Numbered from the stretch's first letter, positions 51,502-60,059 are shown. The stretch is DNA of 64,000 nt from Janibacter melonis (GCF_020567375.1 NZ_JAJBZM010000003.1:573333-637332), one strand, 5' to 3'. Numbers and translations: made by a program. The notes: a model not told the origin generated them from the letters alone.

Positions 51502-51550
51502 GGTGGTCTCAAGGCTCAGGCCCTGGGGGGCCTTCGTCCCTCGACCATCG
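51502..51550. repeat. Imperfect palindromic intergenic repeat (GGTC...GACC type)
   Basis: An interrupted dyad, GGTC-TCAA-GG-CTCA-GGCC ... GGCC-TTCGT-CC-CTC-GACC, spans 51505-51546 between the mmuM promoter region and the SRPBCC gene end. It resembles in style short dispersed hairpins common in intergenic DNA of Intrasporangiaceae and Nocardioidaceae. Only one clear copy is in this window. It may terminate the SRPBCC transcript. Confidence 0.45.
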
Positions 51551-51556
51551 AAGGGG

Positions 51557-52057
51557 CTAGCGGGAGGCGAGCTCGGCGAGGACGTCGTCGACGGCGTCGT
51601 AGGAGCTCTGGAGGCCGCCCTCCATGCCCGACTCGACGACCATCTGCACGGTCTCGGGGGAGTCGTAGGTGATGACCGCGCGCAGGTGGGTGCGTCCCTC
51701 GCTCTCGGTGTATGTCGTGTCGACGAGCGAGTAGGGCGACTCGAGGTTGTCGAAGCGCTCGGTGTGCACGAGGTGGCCCGGTCGCTCGATCGTGCGGTAG
51801 TGACCGGAGAAGGACACCTCCTCGCCCGAGGAGCCGGCGCGCTGGGCGAAGTGCCACGCCCCGCCCTCGCGCAGGTCGATCTCGCAGACGGTGACCTGGC
51901 CGTGGCCGGCGCCCCACCACCGCCGCACGTGCTCGGGGGTCGTCATGACCTCGAAGACGAGATCGGCAGGGGCGTCGAAGGTGCGGGTGATGACCAGCTC
52001 CGGGCCGTCGGTGGTGACGGTGGCGCGCTCGCGGGCGCCTCGGGGTGCAGTGCTCAT
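51557..52057 (-). CDS. SRPBCC (AHSA1-like) domain protein
   Basis: A 166-residue START/AHSA1-fold protein (LVITRTFDAPADLVFEVMTTPEHVRRWWGAG ... FSGHYRTIERPGHLVHTERFD ... GMEGGLQSSYDAVDDVLAEL). Such proteins bind hydrophobic ligands and are commonly paired with an ArsR regulator. Its ATG overlaps the arsR-family stop by ATGA, so the two are coupled. Ligand unknown. Confidence 0.9.
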   Translation of the reverse strand: MSTAPRGARERATVTTDGPELVITRTFDAPADLVFEVMTTPEHVRRWWGAGHGQVTVCEIDLREGGAWHFAQRAGSSGEEVSFSGHYRTIERPGHLVHTERFDNLESPYSLVDTTYTESEGRTHLRAVITYDSPETVQMVVESGMEGGLQSSYDAVDDVLAELASR

Positions 52058-52407
52058 GGCTTCTCCTGGGTGGTGCCCTGCGTCGAGGGCGTGCTCATGG
52101 TGGCGAGGTAGTCGCCGAGGTCGTCCAGCCGTCGCTCCCAGTGCTCCCGGTAGAGCTCGAGCCACGCCGTCGCGTCCTGCAGCGGGGTGGCCTCCAGGCG
52201 GCAGCGGCGTCGCTGCCTGTCGGGGGTCTTCGAGATCAGCCCGGCCCGCTCGAGCACCGAGAGGTGCTTGGAGATGGCGGGCAGGGACATGGCGAAGGGC
52301 TGCGCCAGCTCGCTCACCGTGGCCTCGCCGTCGCCCAAGCGCGTGAGGATCGCGCGCCGGGTCGGGTCGGCCAGGGCGGCGAAGGTGGTGCTCAGCTCGT
52401 CTGCCAT
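52054..52407 (-). CDS. ArsR family regulator
   Basis: A 117-residue winged-helix repressor (FAALADPTRRAILTRLGDGEATVSELAQPFAMSLPAISKHLSVLERAGLISKT). No metal-binding cysteines are present, so it is the non-metal ArsR type that partners SRPBCC proteins. TAGGTT (52414-52419 on the minus strand) lies 6 nt before ATG 52407, so the mRNA is leaderless, and the direct repeat around it suggests autoregulation. Confidence 0.92.
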   Translation of the reverse strand: MADELSTTFAALADPTRRAILTRLGDGEATVSELAQPFAMSLPAISKHLSVLERAGLISKTPDRQRRRCRLEATPLQDATAWLELYREHWERRLDDLGDYLATMSTPSTQGTTQEKP

Positions 52408-52408
52408 G

Positions 52409-52433
52409 TGATTAACCTAGCGGTTGATTAACC
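52409..52433. promoter_or_regulatory. Direct repeat over the arsR-family promoter
   Basis: TGATTAACC occurs at 52409-52417 and 52425-52433, a 16-bp period, overlapping the -10 element (TAGGTT on the minus strand). It is unusually AT-rich for this genome. It is a likely binding site of the ArsR-type protein encoded just downstream. Confidence 0.6.
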
Positions 52434-52527
52434 AGGTGGTCAACGACTGGGCCGGTCCCGCCGGCTCCCGTCCCCGCACCCCCCAGGGGGCGTCGGGGCC
52501 GCAGGGCGTGGTGAGAGGATGGGGGTG

Positions 52528-53046
52528 ATGACGCAGCCAGCCCCGACCACCGCGCCCGTGGGCGCCCATGTCCTCACCGTGTCGGACCGCTCGGCCCGTG
52601 GTGAGCGCGAGGACCTGTCCGGTCCGGCCGGTCGCGAGGCCCTCGAGGGTGCCGGCTTCGTCGTGACGACCTCGGTCGTGCCGGACGGCGCCGACAGCGT
52701 GCGCGACGAGCTGCGGCGGGTGCTCGCCGAGGGGGTGCGCGTCGTGGTCTCGACCGGGGGCACCGGTGTCGGCCCGCGCGACCGCACGCCCGAGGGCACG
52801 CGCGAGGTCCTCGACGCCGAGCTGCCCGGCGTCGCCGAGGCGATCCGCGCCCACGGCGCGACGAAGACCCCGCACGCCGTCCTCACCCGTGGTCTCGCCG
52901 GCGTCGTCCACGCGACGGCAGACCACCCCGGTGCCGTCGTCGTCAATCTGCCCGGCAGCCCGAAGGCGGTGCGCGAGGGCCTCGAGGTCGTCGTCCCGCT
53001 GCTGGCCCACCTGCTCGACCAGCTCCACGGAGGCGATCACCGATGA
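52528..53046 (+). CDS. mog: Molybdenum cofactor biosynthesis protein, MogA/MoaB family
   Basis: A 172-residue MoCF-domain protein adenylating molybdopterin. The family blocks are AHVLTVSDRSARGEREDLSGP, VVSTGGTGVGPRDRTPE and PGAVVVNLPGSPKAVREGL. GAGGAT lies 7 nt before ATG 52528; earlier in-frame starts at 52519 and 52525 are possible. ATGA overlap with moaE. First gene of mog-moaE-moaA, which converges on the moeZ-moeA-moaC-mobA-moaD operon. Confidence 0.92.
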   Translation: MTQPAPTTAPVGAHVLTVSDRSARGEREDLSGPAGREALEGAGFVVTTSVVPDGADSVRDELRRVLAEGVRVVVSTGGTGVGPRDRTPEGTREVLDAELPGVAEAIRAHGATKTPHAVLTRGLAGVVHATADHPGAVVVNLPGSPKAVREGLEVVVPLLAHLLDQLHGGDHR

Positions 53047-53477
53047 CCTGGCGCGCCCAGATCGCGACCGACCCGATCGACCTGACGGCCCTCATGGCCG
53101 AGGTGGGCGGCCCCTCGCACGGGGCTGTCTCCACCTTCGTCGGGCAGGTCCGCGACCACGACCCGGAGGCGTCCGGCGAGGTCGTCTCGCTCGACTACTC
53201 CGCGCACCCTGACGCGGGCCGTGTCATCGACGACGTCGTCTCCGCCGCGGTCGCCGCCGGTGATCCCGACGGCCAGGCCCAGGTCGTCGCCGTGCACCGC
53301 GTCGGCCACCTCGAGGTCGGCGACCTCGCCCTCGTCGTGCTCGTCGCGAGCGCGCACCGCGACCTCGCGATCACCCTGTGCCGCGACGTCGTCGAGGCGG
53401 TCAAGCACGGCGTGCCGATCTGGAAGAAGCAGCACGAGGTCGACGGCAGCCACCAGTGGAGCGGGCTCTCGTGCTGA
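53043..53477 (+). CDS. moaE: Molybdopterin synthase catalytic subunit MoaE
   Basis: A 144-residue large subunit that, with MoaD, makes the dithiolene of molybdopterin. It shows STFVGQVRDHDPEASGEVVSLDYSAHP, VAVHRVGHLEVGDLALVVLVASAHR and the catalytic-lysine region VKHGVPIWKKQHEVDGSHQW. It overlaps mog at its start and the chosen moaA start at its end. Confidence 0.94.
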   Translation: MTWRAQIATDPIDLTALMAEVGGPSHGAVSTFVGQVRDHDPEASGEVVSLDYSAHPDAGRVIDDVVSAAVAAGDPDGQAQVVAVHRVGHLEVGDLALVVLVASAHRDLAITLCRDVVEAVKHGVPIWKKQHEVDGSHQWSGLSC

Positions 53478-54460
53478 CCGACGGCCACGGACGCGTCCAC
53501 CGGGACTTGCGGGTCTCGCTCACCGACCGGTGCAACCTGCGCTGCACCTACTGCATGCCCGCCGAGGGCATGCCCTGGCTGCCCACCCCCGACCTGCTGA
53601 CGACCGACGAGCTCCTGCGCGTCATCGAGGTCGCGGTCGCGGCCGGCATCACCGAGGTCCGGCTCACCGGTGGCGAGCCGCTGCTGCGCCCCGACGTCGT
53701 CGACGTCGTCCGCGGCGTGGCCGCGATGAGCGGCGAGCACGGCCCGGTCGAGGTCTCGCTGACCTCCAACGCGCTGCGCCTGCCCAAGCTCGCCCAGCCC
53801 CTGGCCGACGCCGGCCTCGCCCGGGTCAACATCAGCCTCGACACCCTGCGGGCGGACCGCTTCGCCTCGATGACGCGGCGCGACCGCTTCGAGGACACGA
53901 TGGCCGGCATCGCCGCAGCCGACGCAGCCGGTCTCGCCCCCATCAAGATCAACACCGTGCTCATGCGCGGCGTCAACGACGACGAGGCCGGCGACCTGCT
54001 GCGGTGGGCCCTCGACCACGGCTACGAGCTGCGCTTCATCGAGCAGATGCCGCTCGACGGCGGTCACACGTGGCAGCGCTCGGAGATGATCACCGCCGCC
54101 GAGATCCTCGGGTGGCTGCGCGAGGACTTCGACCTCGTCGAGATGCCCGGTCGCGGGGCGGCCCCGGCCGAGCGCTTCGTCGTCGACGGCGGCCCCGGCA
54201 CGGTCGGGATCATCGCGTCGGTGACGATGCCCTTCTGCGGGGCGTGCGACCGGCTGCGCCTCACCGCCGACGGCCAGCTGCGCTCGTGCCTCTTCGCCCG
54301 CGGCGAGACCGACCTGAGGACCCCCCTTCGCGACGGGTCCTCCGAGGAGGAGGTCACCGCGCTGCTCCACTCGTGCCTCGCGGGCAAGCGCCCCGGTCAC
54401 GGCATCGACGAGCCCGGATTCCTCCAGCCACCGCGCCCGATGAGCGCGATCGGCGGCTGA
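53471..54460 (+). CDS. moaA: GTP 3',8-cyclase MoaA (radical SAM)
   Basis: A 329-residue radical SAM enzyme for the first step of molybdopterin synthesis. The SAM cluster is Cys21-X3-Cys25-X2-Cys28 (CNLRCTYC); the second [4Fe-4S] ligands are in PFCGACDRLRLTADGQLRSC; LTGGEPLLRPD and the C-terminal GG (SAIGG) are present. GTG 53471 has GGAG 9 nt upstream and overlaps moaE by 7 nt; GTG 53456 is an alternative. Its partner MoaC is in the facing operon. Confidence 0.93.
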   Translation: MLTDGHGRVHRDLRVSLTDRCNLRCTYCMPAEGMPWLPTPDLLTTDELLRVIEVAVAAGITEVRLTGGEPLLRPDVVDVVRGVAAMSGEHGPVEVSLTSNALRLPKLAQPLADAGLARVNISLDTLRADRFASMTRRDRFEDTMAGIAAADAAGLAPIKINTVLMRGVNDDEAGDLLRWALDHGYELRFIEQMPLDGGHTWQRSEMITAAEILGWLREDFDLVEMPGRGAAPAERFVVDGGPGTVGIIASVTMPFCGACDRLRLTADGQLRSCLFARGETDLRTPLRDGSSEEEVTALLHSCLAGKRPGHGIDEPGFLQPPRPMSAIGG

Positions 54461-54703
54461 TCAGCCCCCGGCGAAGGGGGGCAGCACGTCGACGACCGAG
54501 CCGGTCGGCACCTGCGGGTCCTCGCCCTGGGCGTTGCGCCCGTCGACGAGCACCGCGCACCGCGGCAGCACGCGCGCCACGGCGTCGCCGTGACGCTCGA
54601 CCGTCGCGGCGAGCACCGCGGACAGCAGGCCCTCGGGCACCTGCTCCTCCTCGACGCCGGCGGCTTCCGCCGCCCCGCCGAACCACCTGACCTGCACGCT
54701 CAT
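54461..54703 (-). CDS. moaD: Molybdopterin synthase sulfur carrier subunit MoaD
   Basis: An 80-residue ubiquitin-like protein ending PPFAGG; the C-terminal Gly-Gly is activated by the adenylating enzyme MoeZ and receives sulfur. It converges on moaA (adjacent stops) and overlaps the mobA fusion gene by ATGA. Confidence 0.92.
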   Translation of the reverse strand: MSVQVRWFGGAAEAAGVEEEQVPEGLLSAVLAATVERHGDAVARVLPRCAVLVDGRNAQGEDPQVPTGSVVDVLPPFAGG

Positions 54704-55605
54704 GACTGCTCCTCCGGCACCGGGGGTGCCTGCTCGATCGTCGCGACGATGGCCCGCCGCAGGGCGACCTGGTCGACCTCCTCGCCGCGCGCCTGCGCCG
54801 CACCGACGGCCAGGCCGAGGACGTAGGACGACACCGGCGCGAGCGGCCGGTCGTAGCCGTGGGCGACCTGCTTGGTGAGGACGTGGATGCCGGCGACGTC
54901 GACGAGATCGGGGTCGACCGCGACCGCCTCGCAGGCCATCTCGACCCACTGCCGCCAGCGCTGCACGGTCGCGGCGTCGCCGCGCAGCCGCGGCTCGCGG
55001 GGGGCGTCGGCCGGGCGCTGCGCCTGCCAGGTCCGGGCGTCCGTCGGGGTGTCGATGTCGGCGACCGCGGCCGGGTCGACGGCGACGGTGGTGAGGCGCA
55101 GCGAGGACAGCAGGGCCTTCATCGAGCGGTTGCGCACGGTGTCGAGAGACTCGACCGCGCCGCGCAGCGCCGCCGTGCGGTGGATGCCGAAGAGCCACTG
55201 CGGGTGCTCGGCGTCACCGGCCAGGCAGATACCGTCGACGTCGTCCTCTCCGTCCTCGTCCGCGCGGGCCGCCGCCTCGAGCAGGGTGGCGATGCCGGCG
55301 GCGGGGTCGGCGAGATCGCTCGCGAGGAGCAGGGTCCACCGCGCGGGGCTCGTCACGGCCTGCAGCCCGGCGTCGGTGCCGGCCGCCGGGCCGCCGGACG
55401 GGGGGTCCTCGAGCGTGCGCACCACGTCGTCGGGGGCGTCGATGCCTCGCCCGACGAGCACGCGGGTCGACGCCGACCCGGTCGCCGCGAGGACGCGGTC
55501 GAGCAGGCGCTCGCCGTCGACGGTGAGGTCCGCCTTGACCGCTCCTCCGAGGCGCGAGCCGGCGCCGCCGGCGACGACGACGACGTCGTACTCGACGGCG
55601 CTCAT
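54700..55605 (-). CDS. mobA: MobA-like nucleotidyltransferase fused to a DUF6457-type domain
   Basis: A 301-residue fusion. Residues 1-~200 are a molybdenum cofactor guanylyltransferase-like domain (YDVVVVAGGAGSRLGGAVKADLTVDGERLLDRVL; the aspartates in LLLASDLADP; NRSMKALLSSL; DIDTPTDAR). Residues ~215-301 form a separate helical domain (WRQWVEMACEAVAVDPDLVDVAGIHVLTKQVAHGYDRPLAPVSSYVLGLAVG) of the actinobacterial DUF6457 type. MobA attaches GMP to the cofactor, needed for the bis-MGD of NasA and NarG. ATGA overlaps on both sides. Confidence 0.87.
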   Translation of the reverse strand: MSAVEYDVVVVAGGAGSRLGGAVKADLTVDGERLLDRVLAATGSASTRVLVGRGIDAPDDVVRTLEDPPSGGPAAGTDAGLQAVTSPARWTLLLASDLADPAAGIATLLEAAARADEDGEDDVDGICLAGDAEHPQWLFGIHRTAALRGAVESLDTVRNRSMKALLSSLRLTTVAVDPAAVADIDTPTDARTWQAQRPADAPREPRLRGDAATVQRWRQWVEMACEAVAVDPDLVDVAGIHVLTKQVAHGYDRPLAPVSSYVLGLAVGAAQARGEEVDQVALRRAIVATIEQAPPVPEEQS

Positions 55606-56093
55606 GCGTGGTCCTGCGTCTCGGGGCGGGTCCACGACCCGGAGCGCCCGCCCTGCTTGCTCAGCACGCGGATGTCGGTGATGCGGGCGGTGCGGTCGAC
55701 GCCCTTGACCATGTCGACGACGGCGAGCGCTGCGACGCTCACGCTCGTCAGCGCCTCCATCTCGACACCGGTGCGGTCGGCGGTGCGCACCGTCGCGACG
55801 ACGTCGACCCCCGTGTCGGTGATCGTCAGGTCGACGGTGCACCCGTGCACGCCGATGACGTGGGCGAGGGGGAGCAGCTCCGGGGTCTTCTTCGCGGCCT
55901 GGATGCCCGCGACGCGGGCGACGGCGAGCACGTCCCCCTTCGGCACGGCGCCGTCGCGCAGCAGGGCGACGACCTCCGGCGCGACCCGCACCGACCCGGC
56001 GGCGGTCGCGGCCCGGACGGTCGGCGACTTCTCGGTGACGTCGACCATGCGGGCGTGCCCGCCCTCGTCGAGATGGGTGAGGGGGTGGCTCAT
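55602..56093 (-). CDS. moaC: Cyclic pyranopterin monophosphate synthase MoaC
   Basis: A 163-residue enzyme acting after MoaA. Motifs: LTHLDEGGHARMVDVTEKSPTVRAA at the start, KKTPELLPLAHVIGVHGCTVDLT, and DRTGVEMEALTSVSVAALAVVDMVKGVDRTARITDIRVLSKQGGRSG, which contain the catalytic Asp and Lys. It overlaps moeA and mobA by 4 nt each. Confidence 0.95.
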   Translation of the reverse strand: MSHPLTHLDEGGHARMVDVTEKSPTVRAATAAGSVRVAPEVVALLRDGAVPKGDVLAVARVAGIQAAKKTPELLPLAHVIGVHGCTVDLTITDTGVDVVATVRTADRTGVEMEALTSVSVAALAVVDMVKGVDRTARITDIRVLSKQGGRSGSWTRPETQDHA

Positions 56094-57313
56094 GCCAGGC
56101 TCCTGATCGTCAGGAGGTCGCCCGGGGCGACCTCGGTGGTCTCCTCGGGCACCTCGGCGAGCGCGTCGGCACCGGCGAGCGAGGTCACCATGTGCGACGC
56201 CGACCCCCGGCGGTGCGACGGGGTCGCGAGAGGGCGCAGGTCCTCGCCCTGGGTGATGCGCACCGGGACGAGCTGGCGCCGACCGGGCGGCGAGCGCCAC
56301 CCGGTCGCGGCGACGGCGCGGGTGGTCGGGCGCGGCGCCCGGCCGAGCAGCGCGTCGAGGAGCGGCCGCACGACGACCTCGAAGGAGATGGCCGCGCTCA
56401 CCGGGTTGCCCGGGAGCGCGACGACCGGGGTGCCCTGCCAGAGCGCCCAGCCCTGGGGCTTGCCCGGCTGGACGCGCACGTGACGGTAGGTCGCGCCCGC
56501 GTGCTCGGTGAGCACGTCGCGGGCCACGTCGTAGGCGCCGACGCTCGCCCCACCGGTGAGGACGACGACGTCGGCCTGCGCGGCGAGCTCGTCGAGGGCC
56601 CGCACGACGAGGGCGGCGTCGTCGCGCACCGTGGGCGGCACGACGACGTCGGCGCCCTGCTCGCGGGCGGTCGCCGCGAGGTGCGTCGCGTTGGACTCGT
56701 AGACCTGACCACGCCCCAGCTCGCCACCGGGGGCGACGAGCTCGTCGCCGGTCGCGGCGACGGCGACGACCGGTCGGCGGCGCACGGGCACCTCGGCGTG
56801 CCCGGCGGCGGCGACGGACGAGAGGACCCGTGCGGTGAGCGTGGTGCCGGGCTCGGCGACGAGGTCGCCGGCCTGGAGGTCCTCGCCGGCCCCGCGGACG
56901 TGGGCGCCCTGCCCGCGCTCGGGGGCTGCGGTGACGTGGACCCGCTGCTCGCCGCCGTCGGTGAGCTCGACGGGCACGATCGTGTCGGCGTCGCCCGGCA
57001 CGGGTGCGCCGGTCATGATCCGCACGCACTCGCCCGGCCCGATCGCCGGGTCGTGCGGCGAGCCCGCGGGCACCTCGCCGACGACGGCCAGCTCGACGGG
57101 CGCGTCCGCGACGTCCGCCCAGCGCACGGCGTAGCCGTCCATCGCCGAGTTGGCGAAGGCCGGGACCTGGCCGCGCGCGGTGACCGCGCCCGCGAGCACG
57201 CGGCCGTGGGCGTCGTCGAGCGCGACGACCTCGACCGGGGTCGGGCCGGGCACGAGGCGCAGGACCTCGGCGACGTACTGCTCGAGCGTCAACAGCTCGC
57301 GGGTGGTGCTCAC
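56090..57313 (-). CDS. moeA: Molybdopterin molybdenumtransferase MoeA
   Basis: A 407-residue enzyme inserting molybdate into adenylated molybdopterin. Seen: VPAFANSAMDGYAVRWAD (the MDGYA motif), RIMTGAPVPGDADTIVPVE, VAATGDELV, LTGGASVGAYDVARDVL, ALPGNPVSAAISFEVVVRPLLD. Domain IV is at the C terminus. GTG start, 12 nt after the moeZ stop. It ends with an ATGA overlap to moaC. Confidence 0.95.
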   Translation of the reverse strand: MSTTRELLTLEQYVAEVLRLVPGPTPVEVVALDDAHGRVLAGAVTARGQVPAFANSAMDGYAVRWADVADAPVELAVVGEVPAGSPHDPAIGPGECVRIMTGAPVPGDADTIVPVELTDGGEQRVHVTAAPERGQGAHVRGAGEDLQAGDLVAEPGTTLTARVLSSVAAAGHAEVPVRRRPVVAVAATGDELVAPGGELGRGQVYESNATHLAATAREQGADVVVPPTVRDDAALVVRALDELAAQADVVVLTGGASVGAYDVARDVLTEHAGATYRHVRVQPGKPQGWALWQGTPVVALPGNPVSAAISFEVVVRPLLDALLGRAPRPTTRAVAATGWRSPPGRRQLVPVRITQGEDLRPLATPSHRRGSASHMVTSLAGADALAEVPEETTEVAPGDLLTIRSLA

Positions 57314-57325
57314 GGGTGCCTGCTC

Positions 57326-58480
57326 CTAGTAGCGGGGGAGAGAGGGGTCGACCTCGTCGACCCACGCGAGCATGCCGCCGTCGAGCACCTCGAGCTGCTC
57401 GTAGCCGTGGGCTCGCAGGGTCGCGGCGGCCAGGGTCGCGCGCGGCCCGGCCTTGCACACGAGGACGACGGTGCGGTCGCGCGGGACGCCGAGCGCGTCG
57501 GGGTCGCCGTCGCGCAGGGTGGCCAGGGGGATGTGCGCCGAGCCCGGCACCATCCCGAAGGCGATCTCGGCCGGCTCGCGCACGTCGAGGACGAAGGGGG
57601 AGCCCGGCGCCTCGACGAGGGCGGCGAGGGCGGTCGCGCTCACGGTCGTCGTCTCCGGCGCGGCCGGGGGAGCGGGGGCGGCCGGCCGCCGCACCGCGGC
57701 GTCGTACCGACCCGACGGGGCGAGGGGGATGGAGCGCTGCGTGCTCGACATGCTGTCGACGTACAGGACGCGGCCCAGCAGCGGCTCCCCGGACCCGGTG
57801 ACGAGCTTGATCGCCTCGCTCGTCATCATCGACCCGATCTGCCCGACGAGCGCACCGAGCACCCCGGCGTCGCCGCAGGCCGGGACCGACCCCGGCTCGG
57901 GCGGGTCCGGGAAGAGGTCGCGCAGGCCGACCGCGGGCAGCCCCTCGGGCGCAGCGGTCCAGAAGGTCGTCACGTGCGCGGCGGTGCGGTACACGGCGGC
58001 CCACACGAGCGGCACGCCGAGCTCGGCGCAGGCGGCGTCGACGGCGTACCGCGTCTCGAAGTTGTCGCTGCCGTCGAGGACGAGGTCGTGCCCGGCGAGG
58101 ACCTCGCGGGCGTTCTCGTCGGTGATGCGCACGTGCCGTCCGACGACGTCGCAGTCGGGGTTGAGCCCGCGCACGCGGTCGACGGCGCTCTCGACCTTCG
58201 ACAGGCCGACCGACATCGCGTCGTGGATGACCTGGCGCTGGAGGTTCGTCGCGTCGACGGAGTCGTCGTCGACGACGGTGATCGCGCCGACCCCGGCGGC
58301 CGCGAGGTAGAGCAGGGCGGGGGAGCCCAGGCCGCCCGCGCCGACGACCGCGACCCGGGCCGCGAGCAGCCGGCGCTGGCCCGTCTCGCCGATGCTCGGC
58401 AGCAGCAGGTGCCGTGCGTACCGGGTCAGCTGGTCCGGGCTCAGGGGCGGTCCTGGCTCGACGAGGGCGGGGAAGGGCAT
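57326..58480 (-). CDS. moeZ: MoeZ-type adenylyltransferase/sulfurtransferase (MoeB-rhodanese fusion)
   Basis: A 384-residue fusion with an E1-like ThiF/MoeB domain (1-~265; VAVVGAGGLGSPALLYLAAAGVG; DATNLQRQVIH; DGSDNFETRYAVDAAC; the PACGDAGVLG segment) and a C-terminal rhodanese domain (~285-384; FVLDVREPAEI; active-site Cys in VLVCKAGPRAT). It activates MoaD and related carriers and supplies sulfur. The four zinc cysteines of E. coli MoeB are not all visible. TACCGT on the minus strand (58487-58492) lies 6 nt before ATG 58480 (leaderless). Confidence 0.93.
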   Translation of the reverse strand: MPFPALVEPGPPLSPDQLTRYARHLLLPSIGETGQRRLLAARVAVVGAGGLGSPALLYLAAAGVGAITVVDDDSVDATNLQRQVIHDAMSVGLSKVESAVDRVRGLNPDCDVVGRHVRITDENAREVLAGHDLVLDGSDNFETRYAVDAACAELGVPLVWAAVYRTAAHVTTFWTAAPEGLPAVGLRDLFPDPPEPGSVPACGDAGVLGALVGQIGSMMTSEAIKLVTGSGEPLLGRVLYVDSMSSTQRSIPLAPSGRYDAAVRRPAAPAPPAAPETTTVSATALAALVEAPGSPFVLDVREPAEIAFGMVPGSAHIPLATLRDGDPDALGVPRDRTVVLVCKAGPRATLAAATLRAHGYEQLEVLDGGMLAWVDEVDPSLPRY

Positions 58481-58530
58481 GGGTCGACGGTACGTCGTCT
58501 CGGGGGGCGTCGCGCTGCTCGGGGTGGGGA

Positions 58531-59280
58531 TCAGCGGCGGGTCAGCTCGGGCTTGTCCCACCCGCGGCGGGGTGCCCGGCTGCCCGTGCCGCGGCCCGGA
58601 CGGCTGTCGCGTGACCGGTAGACGAGGTAGGGCCGGGTGAGGTAGCCGATCGGTGCGCTGAAGACGTGGACGAGCCGGGTGAAGGGCCACATCGCGAAGA
58701 GGATCATCGCGGTGAGCGCGTGCAGCTGGAAGCCGAGCGGTGCGGCGGCCATGAGATCGGGCTCGGGCGCGAAGGTGAAGATGCTGCGCCACCACACCGA
58801 CACCCCTTCGCGGTAGTCGTACTCGCCGCCGAAGCGCAGGAGCGAGCCCGCGATCGTGTTCCAGATCCCGAGGACCATGACGAGCCCGAGGAAGAGGTAC
58901 ATGACCTTGTCGTTGAGCGTCGTCGCGCTGAAGACCGGCCCGGTGGTGCGGCGGCGGTAGACGAGGATGACGAGCCCGGCGACGGCGGCCAGCCCCGCGG
59001 GGATGCCGCCCGCCAGCGCGACGACGTGGTACGTGTGCGCGCTGATGCCCAGCGCGTCGGTCGCGACCTTCGGGATGACGAGGCCGATGACGTGGCCGGC
59101 GACGACCCCGAGCATCCCGAAGTGGAAGAGCGGGCTGCCGATCCGCAGCAGCCGGTCCTCGTAGAGCTGCGAGGAGCGGGTGGTCCACCCGAACTTGTCG
59201 TAGCGGTATCGCCAGACGTGCCCGACGACGAAGGTCGCGAGGGTGAGGTACGGGACGATGACCCAGAGGAAGGTGCTCAC
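58531..59280 (-). CDS. narI: Respiratory nitrate reductase gamma subunit NarI
   Basis: A 249-residue membrane cytochrome b with five predicted helices that takes electrons from quinol. Heme-ligand histidines are in PLFHFGMLGVVAGHVIGLVIP and in LGFQLHALTAMILFAMWPFTRLVHVF. The GTG at 59280 overlaps the narJ stop (GTGA). Membrane anchor of NarGHI; ends 50 nt upstream of moeZ. Confidence 0.93.
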   Translation of the reverse strand: MSTFLWVIVPYLTLATFVVGHVWRYRYDKFGWTTRSSQLYEDRLLRIGSPLFHFGMLGVVAGHVIGLVIPKVATDALGISAHTYHVVALAGGIPAGLAAVAGLVILVYRRRTTGPVFSATTLNDKVMYLFLGLVMVLGIWNTIAGSLLRFGGEYDYREGVSVWWRSIFTFAPEPDLMAAAPLGFQLHALTAMILFAMWPFTRLVHVFSAPIGYLTRPYLVYRSRDSRPGRGTGSRAPRRGWDKPELTRR

Positions 59281-60059
59281 CGGGGTGCTCCTACGGGGAT
59301 GGTCGGGCCGGGCGTGAGCGCCTGCGGCGGGGTGGGGCGAAGGGGGTCCGCGGCGGCGCTGCCGCAGGTGGTGCCCGAGGTGCGCGCGAGGTGCTCCTCG
59401 ACCGCCGGGTCGTGGGTGTAGGGGGACTGGTCGATGCCGACGTCCTCCTGGGGCGGGCCCTGCGCGACGAGCCGGGCGAGGGCCTGCTCGTCGTCGTCGC
59501 CGAGCGCGGGCAGGGTGGCCCGCAGCGCCTGGACGACGGGCAGCCACGGCGAGGCCTTGCCCTTGAGCGCCGTGTGCAGCAGCTCGACGCCGACGCGGTG
59601 GTCGTTGAGCAGCCGCCACGCGGTGGCCGCGTCGACGGTCGCGCCGAGCTCGAGGACGACGCACAGGTGGTCGGGCAGCTCCGCGCCCTCGTCGGCGAGC
59701 TCGACGCCCGCACGGCGGTAGGCCTGCTTGAACTGCACGAGCGCGGCACCGCGCTTGCGGGTGTCGCCGTGCAAGAAGTACGTGAGGTGCAGGGCGCACC
59801 GGCGGGTGACGTCGAAGGTGTCGACGTACTGCGCCTGGAGCTCGCGAAGGGGGGTGCTCTCGAGGTGGTCGACGACGCCGGTGAGGCGGTCGCCGACGCC
59901 GGGGGGCAACCCCTTCGCGCTCTCCCGCAGGACGGGCAGGAGCGTCAGGAGGCGCTCGTCGGGGTAGTCGAGGAGGAGCGAGATGATCTGCCACGCGTCG
60001 GCCTGGGCGCGCTCGTCGAGGGCGGGTGCGCTGCGGCGGTGGCGCCGCCACGGCATCAC
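59277..60059 (-). CDS. narJ: Nitrate reductase assembly chaperone NarJ
   Basis: A 260-residue chaperone that delivers the molybdenum cofactor to apo-NarG. It has the TorD/NarJ-type pattern DAWQIISLLLDYPDERLLTLLPVL, LQAQYVDTFDVTRRCALHLTYFLHGDTRKRG and ELPDHLCVVLELGA. GTG 60059 overlaps the narH stop. The last about 60 residues are Pro/Thr rich. Not part of the final enzyme. Confidence 0.93.
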   Translation of the reverse strand: MMPWRRHRRSAPALDERAQADAWQIISLLLDYPDERLLTLLPVLRESAKGLPPGVGDRLTGVVDHLESTPLRELQAQYVDTFDVTRRCALHLTYFLHGDTRKRGAALVQFKQAYRRAGVELADEGAELPDHLCVVLELGATVDAATAWRLLNDHRVGVELLHTALKGKASPWLPVVQALRATLPALGDDDEQALARLVAQGPPQEDVGIDQSPYTHDPAVEEHLARTSGTTCGSAAADPLRPTPPQALTPGPTIPVGAPR

